Assembly (NCBI GenBank): GCA_020852275.1
Contig: JADZBE010000013.1
Location: 124,001 to 188,000, forward strand
Direction: 5' to 3'
Source: Phycisphaerales bacterium
Lineage (GTDB): Bacteria; Planctomycetota; Phycisphaerae; UBA1845
DNA length: 64,000 nucleotides
A program made the position numbers and the translations under genes. This document shows positions 26,065 to 33,456 of the stretch, one piece after another; within the stretch, counting starts at the first letter, position 1, and every line of letters starts with the position of its first letter. The notes beneath the pieces were generated by a model, which was not told the DNA's origin, searched no databases, and was given only the letters and a program-made list of their open reading frames with translations.

Positions 26065-26146
26065 CAGCCGACCGGCTCTTGCCGCCAACTTCAGTTGGTG
26101 GGAAACCGGGCGGCCCTTCCTGTTTTTTCAGCCGGCTTCAGCCGGG
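26057..26146. repeat. Cluster of CTTCAG-loop hairpins
   Basis: Three short palindromes share a CTTCAG centre but have different arms: GTCGG/CCGAC at 26057-26072, CCAA/TTGG at 26085-26098 and CCGG/CCGG at 26131-26146. The conserved loop with compensating arms suggests selection on RNA or DNA structure. Confidence 0.75.
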
Positions 26147-26278
26147 CTTGTCGAGTATGGATTGACCGCCGCGCGTTGTTAAACTGGTGCCCGCTCCTCC
26201 AGCCGGAGGTAAATCGTGCCTTGGGTGTGGTGCTCGCGCTGGCGGCTTGTCGGTCCCGGGTGAATGGCGACGCTCGAC

Positions 26279-26301
26279 ATTCCCGCGAAGGCGGGAATCC
26301 A
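26279..26301. repeat. REP-like dispersed palindrome, copy 1
   Basis: ATTCCCGC and GCGGGAAT arms flank GAAGG-type spacer bases. The same motif recurs at 31278-31380 and 49270-49355. Confidence 0.8.
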
Positions 26302-26503
26302 GCCGGTGGTTTGCCAGGAGAAGTATCCTGCGGATTTCCTGTGCGTTCTGGACGCCGCCCGCGCAGGGGTGACGATACGAGCGCCCAACGCCGCGTTCCG
26401 CGACAGCCTGCCGAGGATGCGGCTTTCCGCGCGGGGGGTGGTCAGCGTGCGCGGCCGCGGCGTGCGCATCGCAGTCGGGACCGATTTACTCGCGCCGCTC
26501 CCA

Positions 26504-27724
26504 CTACGGCCAAGGCGTGACCTCGACCGGAAGGCGCCGCTGTCCGCCGCTTCTGCGGTGAACGCGCGGAGGAGGCGGGACCTGCGTCAAGATCGAGACG
26601 AATGCCGCGTCGCCCCAGTTGCGGAAAGGCAGCGCCAGATCCGCGAAGCGGTCGCCGTTGAAATCGCCCACGACCACAGCGGCGGGCTGGATTCCGGCAT
26701 CGAAGGCAAGCGGCGCAGATAACGACCGCCCGCCCGCGCCGCGGATGACCACGGCTTGATCGCCGTCCTGAAACGCCACCACGACGTCCGGGTGAGCGTC
26801 GGCGTTGATGCGCGCGATCTTGAGGTCCATCAGGAATGAGCCGATCGTCACCATCGGCCCGGGCGTAAACGTACCGTCGCCGCGTCCCCACGAGACGACC
26901 ATCCGGTTCATGTACAACTCGGCGCAGGCGATGTCCGCGTGCCCGTCAACGTCGAGATCGCCGACTGTCACCGACTGCGTCAGGTAGCCGCTGCCGGCCG
27001 CGCCGCCGATGGAAAACGTGCCGTCCCCGAGCCCCATGAACGTGGTGAGGCCGTAATAGTGGGCGAACACGAGGTCCGCATGCTCGTCGCCGTTGAAATA
27101 CCCGACGGCGATGTCCGTGCCCATGTTGCCCGAACCGGGAACGCCGGCGCCGGCGGCAAACGTCCCATCTCCGTAGCCGAGGTAAATCAGCACGCCGCCG
27201 TACACGTTGTTGGCCACGGCGAGATCCACATGCGTGTCGTGATTAAAGTCATCGGCGGCCACCGCGATGGGAAAAACCCCGGTGGGCAGATCCGCGGCAG
27301 GTCTGAAATCGCCTTCGGCGTTTCCGCGGCCCAGCAGGATGTGCACGGTTGCGGCGTCGCGCCCGCCCGCGGTGACCGCAAGATCGGGAATGCTGTCGTG
27401 ATTGAAGTCCGCGGTCGTCAGACCCCTTGGTCCCAGCGCGGTGGTGTACGCGCGGTTCTCCGCGAATCCGCCGCGACGATCGCCGAGCATGATGCTGACG
27501 ACATCGTCGAACTTGCCGGGACCGGAACTGACGGCGAGATCAAGAAACTCATCGTTGTTGAAGTAGCCGGCGACGACATCCTTCGGCTCGGAACTCGAAA
27601 CCTCGTACGGCACGGGTGGATTGAAACGGAGCGATCCGTCAGGCGGCGGCGAGGGCGCCGCATCCAGCCCCGCCACCGCAAGAGCCGCCATCGCCGCGAT
27701 TTCGCCTGCCAAGATTAATCTCAT
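26504..27724 (-). CDS. Exported FG-GAP/VCBS repeat protein
   Basis: A 406-residue secreted protein. The signal peptide (LILAGEIAAMAALAVAGLDA) is followed by about six repeats with calcium-loop cores such as GYFNNDEFLDLAV, DFNHDSIPDLAV, DFNHDTHVDLAV, GYFNGDEHADLVF, DLDVDGHADIAC and DFNGDRFADLAL. Each D-x-(N/D)-x-D-G/x-x-x-D-L pattern is an integrin-alpha-like FG-GAP blade, and together they make a seven-bladed propeller. The role is unknown; such proteins are numerous in planctomycetes. The ATG at 27724 has a GGGAGG site ten bases away. Confidence 0.85.
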   Translation of the reverse strand: MRLILAGEIAAMAALAVAGLDAAPSPPPDGSLRFNPPVPYEVSSSEPKDVVAGYFNNDEFLDLAVSSGPGKFDDVVSIMLGDRRGGFAENRAYTTALGPRGLTTADFNHDSIPDLAVTAGGRDAATVHILLGRGNAEGDFRPAADLPTGVFPIAVAADDFNHDTHVDLAVANNVYGGVLIYLGYGDGTFAAGAGVPGSGNMGTDIAVGYFNGDEHADLVFAHYYGLTTFMGLGDGTFSIGGAAGSGYLTQSVTVGDLDVDGHADIACAELYMNRMVVSWGRGDGTFTPGPMVTIGSFLMDLKIARINADAHPDVVVAFQDGDQAVVIRGAGGRSLSAPLAFDAGIQPAAVVVGDFNGDRFADLALPFRNWGDAAFVSILTQVPPPPRVHRRSGGQRRLPVEVTPWP

Positions 27725-28295
27725 TTCCAGCGATCCTCCCGCCTGATTCCAAGCGCATACTTACGCACCCACCCCGTCCCGATGCTCGCGTCCCCGCCAC
27801 GCCCAGTGCGAACGCGCCGCCCTGCACGCGGATGGCGCGGTACTCCCTGGGCACGAGTTGTCCGATTCGACTGGCACGCATCGTTCCGCGACGGCAGGCT
27901 TGCGCCAGTCGCGCGGTGATTCCCGGCGGCGCGGTGGTCGTCCATACCTGGCCCCATGCTCCCCCTGCGCCTGCACAGCGGGATGGAAGAAAAGGAAGGG
28001 GCAGGAAAACACGGCCTGAATTGCCCGTGCGATACTGGGAGGTGCGTGTTGCGTTGTGGGCCGCGGGGGATTGCGACATTCGCCGCCTCGTGCGTGCCGT
28101 GCTCATGCGGTAAGAATCGCATTGCCGAACGGTGGCTGATGGAGGAACGAGTCTCGATAACCGGAAGCACGCTTCTCTGGATGCGCCTCGCCAAAGTTGG
28201 GGGCTGCGAACCAGCTCGCACAAGTGCGACCCTGCCCGCACTGCGAAATATCGCGAACGCCGGACCACCGCACTGTCGGGGCGCCTTCCCGCGTT
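27725..28295. other. Intergenic stretch between murA and the FG-GAP gene
   Basis: No gene recognised in 571 bases. The frames crossing it lack start signals and plausible products. It should contain the FG-GAP gene promoter on the minus strand. No terminator was seen after murA. Confidence 0.45.
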
Positions 28296-29564
28296 TCACG
28301 CACCCTTCGATCGCCGGATGTCCGCGCCGACGGCTTGCAGTTTCTCCTCGATCTTTTCGTACCCGCGGTCGATGTGGTACACGCGCTGCACCTTCGTCGT
28401 GCCCTTGGCGATCAGCCCCCCGAGGACCAGCGCCGCAGAAGCGCGGAGGTCGGACGCCATGACCGGCGCGCCCACCAGACGCTTTACGCCCTCGATGATC
28501 ACCGTCGGACCTTCCTTGCGGATCTGCGCGCCCATACGGTTGAGCTCCATGACGTGCAGAAAGCGGTCCGGGTAGATCTTCTCCGTGAGAATGCTGTTCC
28601 CGTCCGCCAGCGCCAGCAGCACCATGATCTGCGCCTGCAGGTCCGTCGGGAAGCCCGGATACGGCTGCGTGGTGATCTCCAGCGGCTCGATGCGCCGCGC
28701 GGCCGCGACGTTGATCCCGTCCGAGGTGCGGCGCACGTGGACGCCGATGCGCTTCAGAGCATCGGTGACCGCGACGAGGTGGTCGATGCGCGCGCCGAGC
28801 AGGTCCAGCTCGCCGTTGGTCAGCGCCGCGGCCACCATGAAGGTGCCGGCCTCGATGCGATCGGGGATGACGTGGTACTCCACGCCGTGCAGCGACTCGA
28901 CGCCCTCGACGGTGATGCGCGGCGTGCCATGCCCGCTGATGCGCGCGCCGCAGGCGATCAGGAAGTTCGCCAGGTCCGCCACCTCCGGCTCACACGCGGC
29001 GCACTCGATCGTCGTCGTGCCCTCGCTGAGCACCGCGGCCATGAGGATGTTCTCCGTCGCGGTGACGGAAGAGCCGAACGGTCCGCCGAGGAAGATGTCG
29101 CCCCCGACGAGCTTCTTGGCTTTGAGCAGCACGTCGCCGTTGACGAGGTCGTAGTCGGCGCCGAGCGCCTGGCAGCCGTGGATGTGCAGGTCGATGGGAC
29201 GCACGCCGATGGCGCAGCCGCCGGGCATCGACACGCGGGCGGTGCGCCGCTTGCCCAGCAGCGGACCCATCACGCATACGCTGGCGCGCATCTGGCTGAC
29301 CAGCTCGTACTCCGCGTGACAGTTGCTCTCGTCCTCCACGCGAAGCCGCAGGATGTTCGGCTCGATCCGCTTGACGTTCACGCCCAGCCGCCCGAGCAGG
29401 TCGGCCATCAGCCGCACGTCCTGCAAATCCGGGACGTTGTGCAGGATCGTTTCCCCCTCGAGCAGCAGGCTGGCGGCCATGATGGGCAACGCCGCGTTCT
29501 TCGAGCCGCCGATCTGCACCTTGCCGCGAAGCCGATTGCCGCCGGTGATGTCGAAGACGTCCAT
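28296..29564 (-). CDS. murA: UDP-N-acetylglucosamine 1-carboxyvinyltransferase MurA
   Basis: MurA transfers enolpyruvate from PEP to UDP-GlcNAc, the first committed step of peptidoglycan synthesis. The 422-residue protein has the usual length and two-domain EPSP-synthase fold. The substrate lysine lies in IGGSKNAALP (K22), the catalytic cysteine in MPGGCAIGVRPIDLH (C117), and the PTDLQAQ and RASAALVL blocks are in place. Cys rather than Asp at the active site implies fosfomycin sensitivity at this enzyme. It indicates real peptidoglycan synthesis in the organism. A heptamer repeat array lies 32 bases upstream of its start. Confidence 0.96.
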   Translation of the reverse strand: MDVFDITGGNRLRGKVQIGGSKNAALPIMAASLLLEGETILHNVPDLQDVRLMADLLGRLGVNVKRIEPNILRLRVEDESNCHAEYELVSQMRASVCVMGPLLGKRRTARVSMPGGCAIGVRPIDLHIHGCQALGADYDLVNGDVLLKAKKLVGGDIFLGGPFGSSVTATENILMAAVLSEGTTTIECAACEPEVADLANFLIACGARISGHGTPRITVEGVESLHGVEYHVIPDRIEAGTFMVAAALTNGELDLLGARIDHLVAVTDALKRIGVHVRRTSDGINVAAARRIEPLEITTQPYPGFPTDLQAQIMVLLALADGNSILTEKIYPDRFLHVMELNRMGAQIRKEGPTVIIEGVKRLVGAPVMASDLRASAALVLGGLIAKGTTKVQRVYHIDRGYEKIEEKLQAVGADIRRSKGA

Positions 29565-29595
29565 GTCGGGTTCCCCATGAGGAATGGCGATTGCT

Positions 29596-29644
29596 CAATG
29601 CCAAATGCCGAATGCCGAATGCCGAATGCTGAATGCTGAATGCT
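29596..29644. repeat. Seven-unit heptanucleotide repeat upstream of murA
   Basis: Seven contiguous 7-mers run from 29596: one CAATGCC, one AAATGCC, two GAATGCC and three GAATGCT. The array lies in the murA 5' region on the minus strand, between murA and prmC. Confidence 0.92.
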
Positions 29645-29677
29645 GGAAGACGAAAGCCCGGTGTCGAAAATCGACTG

Positions 29678-30583
29678 TTAATTACGCCCGTTCGGCGAGA
29701 ATTGCAACATTCTTTCGTGCCCGCTTACGCGGTCCCGTTGGGTGACGACATGCGCGAATCCGCCTTCGGCGAGGATTTTCGCCACGGGCGCCGACTGCCC
29801 GACGCCGACCTCGACGAACACCGCGCCGTCCGCCTTGAGCACGTCCCGTGCCTGGGCCGCGATGCGCCGGTAGAACGTCAGCCCGTCCGCGCCGTCGGTG
29901 AGCGCCACGCGCGGTTCAAAGCCGCGGATGCACTCCGGCAGCGACGCCACGCCTGCCTCGGCGATGTACGGCGGGTTGGAGACGAGGACGTCAAACTTCT
30001 CCGGCGGGACCGCTCCCGAAGGGAGATTCAGCCAGTCCGCCTCCACCAAGGTCAGCCGTGCCTCCACGCCGTGCCTCTGGCCGTTGCTCCGTGCGATCTC
30101 CAGCGCGGTGGCCGAAACATCGACCCCGGTCCCCAGCGCCTGCTCGCTTCGCTTCAGAACGCTGACGAGGATGCACCCGCTGCCCACGCCCAGCTCGAGA
30201 ATGCGCGGCGCCTGCATCTCCCTCTGCCTGCAGTAATCCAGCACGCGCTCCACCAGCAGCTCGGTCTCAGGCCGGGGGATGAGGACCTCCGGCGTCACGC
30301 GAAACTTCAGCGAGAAGAACTCGCGCTCGCCGGTGAGGTAGGCGACCGGCTCCTGCGCCGCCGCGCGCTTGACGAGATCGCGGAAACGCGACCGTTCATC
30401 CTCGGATGGGATGCGGTCGAACCGCGCGTACAACTCGATCCGCCGACACGTGAGCACGTGGGCAAGGAGCACCTCGGCCGCCAGACGGGGATCATCCACG
30501 CCGGACCGCTCGAAGAAATCGCGCGTCCACGTCAGCAGGCGTTGCACGGTCCACGGCGCATCGGTTGTCGGCTGCGTCGCCAC
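29678..30583 (-). CDS. prmC: Release factor glutamine methyltransferase PrmC
   Basis: PrmC methylates the GGQ glutamine of release factors 1 and 2 with S-adenosylmethionine. From the GTG at 30583 it has 301 residues. It shows an N-terminal helical domain (EPVAYLTGEREFFSLKFRV, then VLIPRPETELLVE), the SAM loop LELGVGSGCILVSVL, and the catalytic SNPPYI motif. An ATG at 30646 would add 21 residues unlike the family. It lies upstream of murA on the same strand, with the heptamer array between. Confidence 0.92.
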   Translation of the reverse strand: MATQPTTDAPWTVQRLLTWTRDFFERSGVDDPRLAAEVLLAHVLTCRRIELYARFDRIPSEDERSRFRDLVKRAAAQEPVAYLTGEREFFSLKFRVTPEVLIPRPETELLVERVLDYCRQREMQAPRILELGVGSGCILVSVLKRSEQALGTGVDVSATALEIARSNGQRHGVEARLTLVEADWLNLPSGAVPPEKFDVLVSNPPYIAEAGVASLPECIRGFEPRVALTDGADGLTFYRRIAAQARDVLKADGAVFVEVGVGQSAPVAKILAEGGFAHVVTQRDRVSGHERMLQFSPNGRN

Positions 30584-30656
30584 GGGTCCGAGTATATCCC
30601 GCGCCCCCGTCGCGCGGAAGCAATCGCCGCAGGGAACCCGGGCCATTCAATTCTCC

Positions 30657-30756
30657 CCGGGTGGCATGCTCTCGCCGTGCTCAGCGTGAGCATGTTGCCA
30701 AGTGCGCCGGGTGGCATGCTCTCGCTGTACTCAGCGTGAGCATGGTTCCAGGTGCG
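30657..30756. repeat. 50-bp direct repeat, two units, each with a hairpin
   Basis: Two copies (30657-30706 and 30707-30756) begin CCGGGTGGCATGCTCTCGC and end with a GGTGCG/AAGTGCG tail. In each, CATGCTCTCGC can pair with GCGTGAGCATG with one mismatch. They lie just upstream of prmC. Confidence 0.88.
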
Positions 30757-31060
30757 TAACCATGTGACGAAGAGAGGTGCCACCCTGGGCCTGTCTGCGG
30801 GGCCCTTCCATTCTCGGTCGCTGCGTTGGCGCAGCTAGCTTGCCGGTCGAAAACGAAGGGACGTGTTGATCGTCGAAGCCGGGAAAGGGAATAATTGCAA
30901 GGCCCTGCGCAGGGAAACCGGCGCCGCGCGTTCGACGCGATCTACGGACAGGTCGGCAGCGCTCGCCTCCTTTTGATGGATCAAGAGCGCCGTGATTCGC
31001 GGACTTCTTCACCTCGCGGGCTTACCGGGCGTCGAAAGCGCGCGACCGTCCGCGCACTTT

Positions 31061-31165
31061 TTGCCTCGCCGCGACGCGCATCTTATACCTGTTCTGGAAG
31101 CTGTCGTGTCCCCTATCGACGGGTCCCGCGTTCTTCCCCCAAAGAGAACGCGGGACTTTTTTTTT
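31061..31165 (+). ncRNA. Candidate small RNA or orphan transcript end
   Basis: A TTGCCT box (31061-31066) and TATACC box (31084-31089) are 17 bases apart. Initiation near 31096 would give an RNA of about 70 nt ending at the strong terminator 31123-31165. No + strand gene lies within several kilobases upstream; all genes from 24430 to 30583 are on the minus strand. The RNA could also start further up in the 30760-31060 gap. It matches no RNA family I know: tmRNA, SRP, RNase P and 6S signatures were looked for and not seen. Confidence 0.45.
31123..31165 (+). terminator. Strong intrinsic terminator without an upstream gene
   Basis: A perfect 12-bp stem (GTCCCGCGTTCT/AGAACGCGGGAC) with a 10-base loop is followed by nine T. 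The opposite strand has no T run, so it works only rightward. Confidence 0.9.
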
Positions 31166-31277
31166 ATCCAGCCGTGGCAGGTCGGGGCAGGACTCGAAAC
31201 TCGAAACCGGGCATGGGGAGCTTCCCCCCCTGCGCAGGCCACCATCCTTTGTCCCTCCTGCGCAGGCGGTCCTCCTC

Positions 31278-31380
31278 GTCACCCCCGCGCAGGCGGGGGC
31301 CCAGATCTCGCCGCAAGACCGCTGGGTTCGCGCCCGCGCAGGCAACAGACTGGATTCCCGCCGGCGCGGGAATGACGAGG
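31278..31380. repeat. REP-like dispersed palindromes, cluster 2
   Basis: Two related copies: a C5/G5-armed form at 31278-31304 (GTCACCCCCGCGCAGGCGGG) and a full form at 31351-31380 (GGATTCCCG...GCGGGAATGACG). Several diverged CCTGCGCAGG cores lie between 31230 and 31350. The stretch from 31166 to 31592 otherwise holds no gene that I recognise. Confidence 0.8.
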
Positions 31381-31508
31381 TTTGTGTTCTGCCTCGGCAT
31401 TCCTGCGAAGTCTGTCTTTCAAGCCGCGCCCGCCATGAAGCGTGCTTCACCGCATCCCTGGCGGCGACCGACTGAAGCGGGTCACCCGCATCTCACGCCG
31501 CAGGGTTC

Positions 31509-31531
31509 GCTCCCTGACGGTCGCGGCTCGG
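31509..31531. repeat. Short motif resembling a planctomycete intergenic repeat
   Basis: GCTCCCTGACGGTCGCGGCT followed by CGG. I recall closely similar sequence repeated many times between genes in planctomycete genomes. Only one clear copy is visible here, so the repeat status is recalled rather than seen. Confidence 0.4.
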
Positions 31532-31592
31532 ACATGATCTCGCTTCAGCGAGTCACTGCATCAGCCATCCGTGCGTGGTGGCCGGCGACCGC

Positions 31593-33035
31593 TTACGCCC
31601 ACGTCTTCCAGCCCTGCCGGTACTCCTTCGTCACGAAGGCGTTCGCTTCCGGCACGTTGGTGAATTTCATCGCCGCCGCGTCCCACTCCAGCCGCCGCCC
31701 CATCCGCAGCGCGATGTTGCCCAGCAGAATGGTCTCGGTCATCGGTCCCGCGTAGGAGAAGTTGGACTTCGGAAAGTCCACCGGTCGTTCGCCGCGGCAG
31801 GCCATCAGCCATTCCTCCATGTGCCCCGGCGAGCGCGGGAAGAGGCGCTTCGGCTTGCCGATCTCCTTCATCCGCTTTTCGGGGAACACGCGCGGGCTTT
31901 CGCCGTAGTCGCCAGATACCAGCAACGAGGCTTTGGTCCCGATGAACAGGTTTCCCGTCTCGGGCAGCGAACGACCGAACTCCAGATCGGCCGGCAGCGT
32001 GGGCTTCAGCCCGCCGTCGTACCAGTACGACGCGATCGGCGGGTGCCCCGCGCGACCGCGGAACTCCCACTTGATCATCGCGCTCGTCGGGAACGTTTCC
32101 CCGTTGAAAGGCGTCATCGCCGCCGGCTCCACGGCCGAGCAGGGTCCGGGGTTCAGCGCCCAGAACAAGCCGTCCATCGTGTGGCAGGCCATGTCGCCCA
32201 GCGCGCCGCATCCAAAGTCCCACCATCCGCGCCACTTGAAGCGGTGGTACGTGTCGGCCTTGTACGGGCGCTTCGGCGCCGGGCCGAGCCACACGTCCCA
32301 GTTGAGGTTCGCGGGCACGGCGTCTTCGCCCTCCGGTCGCGGCACGCCCTGAGGCCACCATCCGCCGGGGCGATTGGTCCACGTGTGTACGTCGGAGATG
32401 TGCCCGAGGCGGCCGCTCTGCACCCACTCGGCCACCAGGCGCCAACCCTCGCCGGCATGCCCCTGATTTCCCATCTGGGTGGCGACCTTGTAGCGCGTTG
32501 GCGCGTCGCCGAGCTGCCGCGCTTCCCACGGCGTGTGCGTCAACGGCTTCTGCGTGTACACGTGCTTGCCTAGCTGCAGCGCGATCATCGTTGCGGGGAA
32601 GTGATGATGGTCAGGCGTGCCGATCATCACCGCGTCGAAGTTCTTGTGCTCCTTGTCGAACATCTCCCGGTAGTCCTGATAGCCCTTGGCGCTGGAGTGC
32701 GCTTCCAGGGCTTTGGACCACTCGTTGGAATCCACGTCGCAGAAGCACGGGCAGACGACGCCCAGCGCCTTGGTCTGTTCGACATGCGCCCCGCCCATCC
32801 CGCCGGTGCCGATGAATGCGACCCGTACCTTCTGCTTGCCCGCGTCAAACACCGGCGCCTCGAGCGACTGCGCGTCCGACACTGCCTTTGGTCCCGTCGC
32901 GGCGCAGCCACCCAATCCCCCGACCGCCGCTGTCGTGCCCACCGCCGCGGCGGCCTTGAGGAATCCTCGCCGACTGGCGAGGTCCGGCAGAGTTACTGGA
33001 CTGTCCGACATCTGCTTGGCGTTGATTTCACGCAT
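31593..33035 (-). CDS. Tat-exported Gfo/Idh/MocA-family oxidoreductase
   Basis: A 480-residue NAD(P)-dependent dehydrogenase-like protein exported folded. The Tat signal SRRGFLKAAAAVG is near residues 22-34, followed by a Cys in GLGGC that may be lipidated. The Rossmann domain shows VAFIGTGGMGGAHVEQ and TPDHHHFPATMIAL. The QKPLTHT segment replaces the usual EKP. The C-terminal domain contains WWDFGCGALGDMACHTMDG, typical of the planctomycete expansion of this family, which probably acts on sugars or sugar alcohols. The ATG at 33035 follows a perfect AGGAGG. Confidence 0.92.
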   Translation of the reverse strand: MREINAKQMSDSPVTLPDLASRRGFLKAAAAVGTTAAVGGLGGCAATGPKAVSDAQSLEAPVFDAGKQKVRVAFIGTGGMGGAHVEQTKALGVVCPCFCDVDSNEWSKALEAHSSAKGYQDYREMFDKEHKNFDAVMIGTPDHHHFPATMIALQLGKHVYTQKPLTHTPWEARQLGDAPTRYKVATQMGNQGHAGEGWRLVAEWVQSGRLGHISDVHTWTNRPGGWWPQGVPRPEGEDAVPANLNWDVWLGPAPKRPYKADTYHRFKWRGWWDFGCGALGDMACHTMDGLFWALNPGPCSAVEPAAMTPFNGETFPTSAMIKWEFRGRAGHPPIASYWYDGGLKPTLPADLEFGRSLPETGNLFIGTKASLLVSGDYGESPRVFPEKRMKEIGKPKRLFPRSPGHMEEWLMACRGERPVDFPKSNFSYAGPMTETILLGNIALRMGRRLEWDAAAMKFTNVPEANAFVTKEYRQGWKTWA

Positions 33036-33456
33036 GAATGGATCCTCCTGCGAACACAAACACCTCGATCAGGAAGCACGGCGCGGCCGCCAACCACAGG
33101 CCGATAAGCCGAGCCGCTTCTAGCTTAGCGAAGTGCGCCCTGGTCTCAAACTCCAGGTCAAGCCGCCGCGGTTTCACGCAGATCGCGGACGCCGCCGACG
33201 GCTTGCCTGGAGCGCCGCTCATGCGAAACGGACGGGCGGGATGAAAGATCAACGCATGCCAAGGCAGCAACCACTGGATGGCTCGTTCGCCCGATATCCC
33301 GGATCACGGGACCGAGAACCTCTCGTCATCGCCAATGGGGGATTCACCCGAACCGATACTAGAGATGGCGTTGGATTCCTCGCGAGGGTCCCCTCTTCTC
33401 GACGCGAGGGTACGGAGATCGACCGGGCCAATGGATGGGACGAGGAAGCCCCTGGC
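33036..33456. other. Divergent intergenic region
   Basis: No separate gene recognised. The frame of the GGDEF gene stays open through most of it, with an ATG at 33241 as an alternative start. The derived sequence there looks unlike protein, so I treat it as promoter DNA. Confidence 0.45.

Noticed and set aside
28197..29639. Long + strand open frame opposite murA
   Set aside because: It is the antisense of a certain gene, a common GC-rich artefact, and its product is Arg/His-rich without family features.
30973..30984. FNR-type site
   Set aside because: TTGAT and ATCAA are present but with a 2-base spacer; the known site has four, and no respiratory gene is adjacent.
30760..31060. Known structural RNA (tmRNA, SRP RNA, RNase P or 6S)
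   Set aside because: The core motifs of these RNAs were looked for and not found. Only an unassigned transcript is suggested.
30895..31755. 286-codon + strand frame
   Set aside because: It runs through the strong intrinsic terminator at 31123-31165 and REP copies, and into the antisense of the Gfo/Idh gene.
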